DNA of 64,000 bases from Edaphochlamys debaryana (lineage: Eukaryota; Chlorophyta; Chlorophyceae; Chlamydomonadales): positions 1,178,001 to 1,242,000 of the forward strand of contig JAEHOE010000010.1 in the NCBI GenBank assembly GCA_016858145.1, given 5' to 3'. Shown here one piece after another: positions 58,037 to 64,000 of this stretch (its first letter is position 1; every line of letters begins with the position of its first letter). The notes beneath the pieces were generated by a model. The model was not told the origin of the DNA, searched no databases, and saw only the letters and a list, made by a program, of their open reading frames with translations. A program made the position numbers and the translations under genes.

Positions 58037-58245
58037 GGCTCCATGGCCGCACATATCGCAGAGCCGTGTTTCGCCGTGCACTTCTTGCATCTGCAATAGT
58101 GCGTTTGCAAATCTACCGTGACGCCTTCAGCGCAACGAGATATCTACCTGGCGTCATTCCTAAGTCACCAACGTTGCGCTAACGCTCTCCGCTCCATCGT
58201 GGCTCCACCAAACTAGGATAGCGGCAGAGTTTGCTGCGAGGGCTT

Positions 58246-64000
<5,755 letters not shown>

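Larger units (their letters stand above)
54549..58245. other. Repeat-rich stretch without a convincing gene
   Basis: About 3.7 kb from the RING stop to the ABCC start. It has a possible RING poly(A) signal (TGTAA at 55656-55660), a duplicated 44-bp hairpin element, several further CCCAGGACA/TGTCCTGGG motifs (56.9-57.3 kb), short AACGCAAAACAAG repeats near 57.09 kb, an 83-bp tandem repeat and a 30-bp direct repeat. Open frames have no splice logic or recognisable domain. It may be degraded transposon or satellite DNA; no terminal repeats or transposase were recognised. Confidence 0.6.

Overview
The window looks like nuclear DNA of a volvocine green alga (Chlamydomonas and relatives). It is strongly GC-rich and every gene is split by many short introns with GTGAG/GTGCG-type donors and GCAG acceptors. 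Codons end mostly in G or C. TGTAA, the volvocine polyadenylation signal, lies downstream of several genes. Proteins carry long Ala/Gly/Ser/Pro-rich inserts. I see no prokaryotic, organellar, viral or CRISPR features.

Thirteen protein genes can be assembled exon by exon; exon lengths were checked for phase agreement. From left to right they are: a plastid-type ABC1 atypical kinase (minus, 3' end cut off by the window start); a BAHD-like acyltransferase (plus); a CCCH zinc finger fused to a CCR4/Angel-type nuclease (plus); a large protein with a divergent homeodomain-like segment (minus); a universal stress protein built from micro-exons (plus); an indoleamine 2,3-dioxygenase (minus); a MORN-repeat/EF-hand protein with a Ser/Ala repeat tail (minus); an unrecognised 837-residue low-complexity protein (plus); a thiamine-diphosphate enzyme of the acetolactate synthase/benzoylformate decarboxylase type (plus); an auxin-efflux-carrier/PILS-like transporter (minus); an Enhancer-of-Polycomb-like protein (minus); a small RING finger protein (plus); and the first half of an ABCC/MRP-type ABC transporter (plus, running off the right end).

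Neighbours do not form a pathway; this is ordinary mixed eukaryotic gene order. Head-to-head pairs share intergenic DNA at 4.5-5.2 kb, 18.8-20.95 kb, 33.4-34.3 kb and 52.6-53.7 kb. Tail-to-tail pairs meet at 13.7-15.1, 23.7-24.8 and 42.5-43.3 kb, and at 42.9 kb the two candidate poly(A) signals lie only about 20 bases apart. The largest gene-free stretch (54.5-58.2 kb) is rich in short direct, tandem and inverted repeats.

The points most worth a second look are the indoleamine dioxygenase in an alga, the homeodomain-like segment lacking the usual recognition-helix Asn, the CCCH-nuclease fusion, the USP micro-exons with an 18-bp palindrome just upstream of the start, and two likely GC-AG introns. 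No clearly novel multi-gene system was found.
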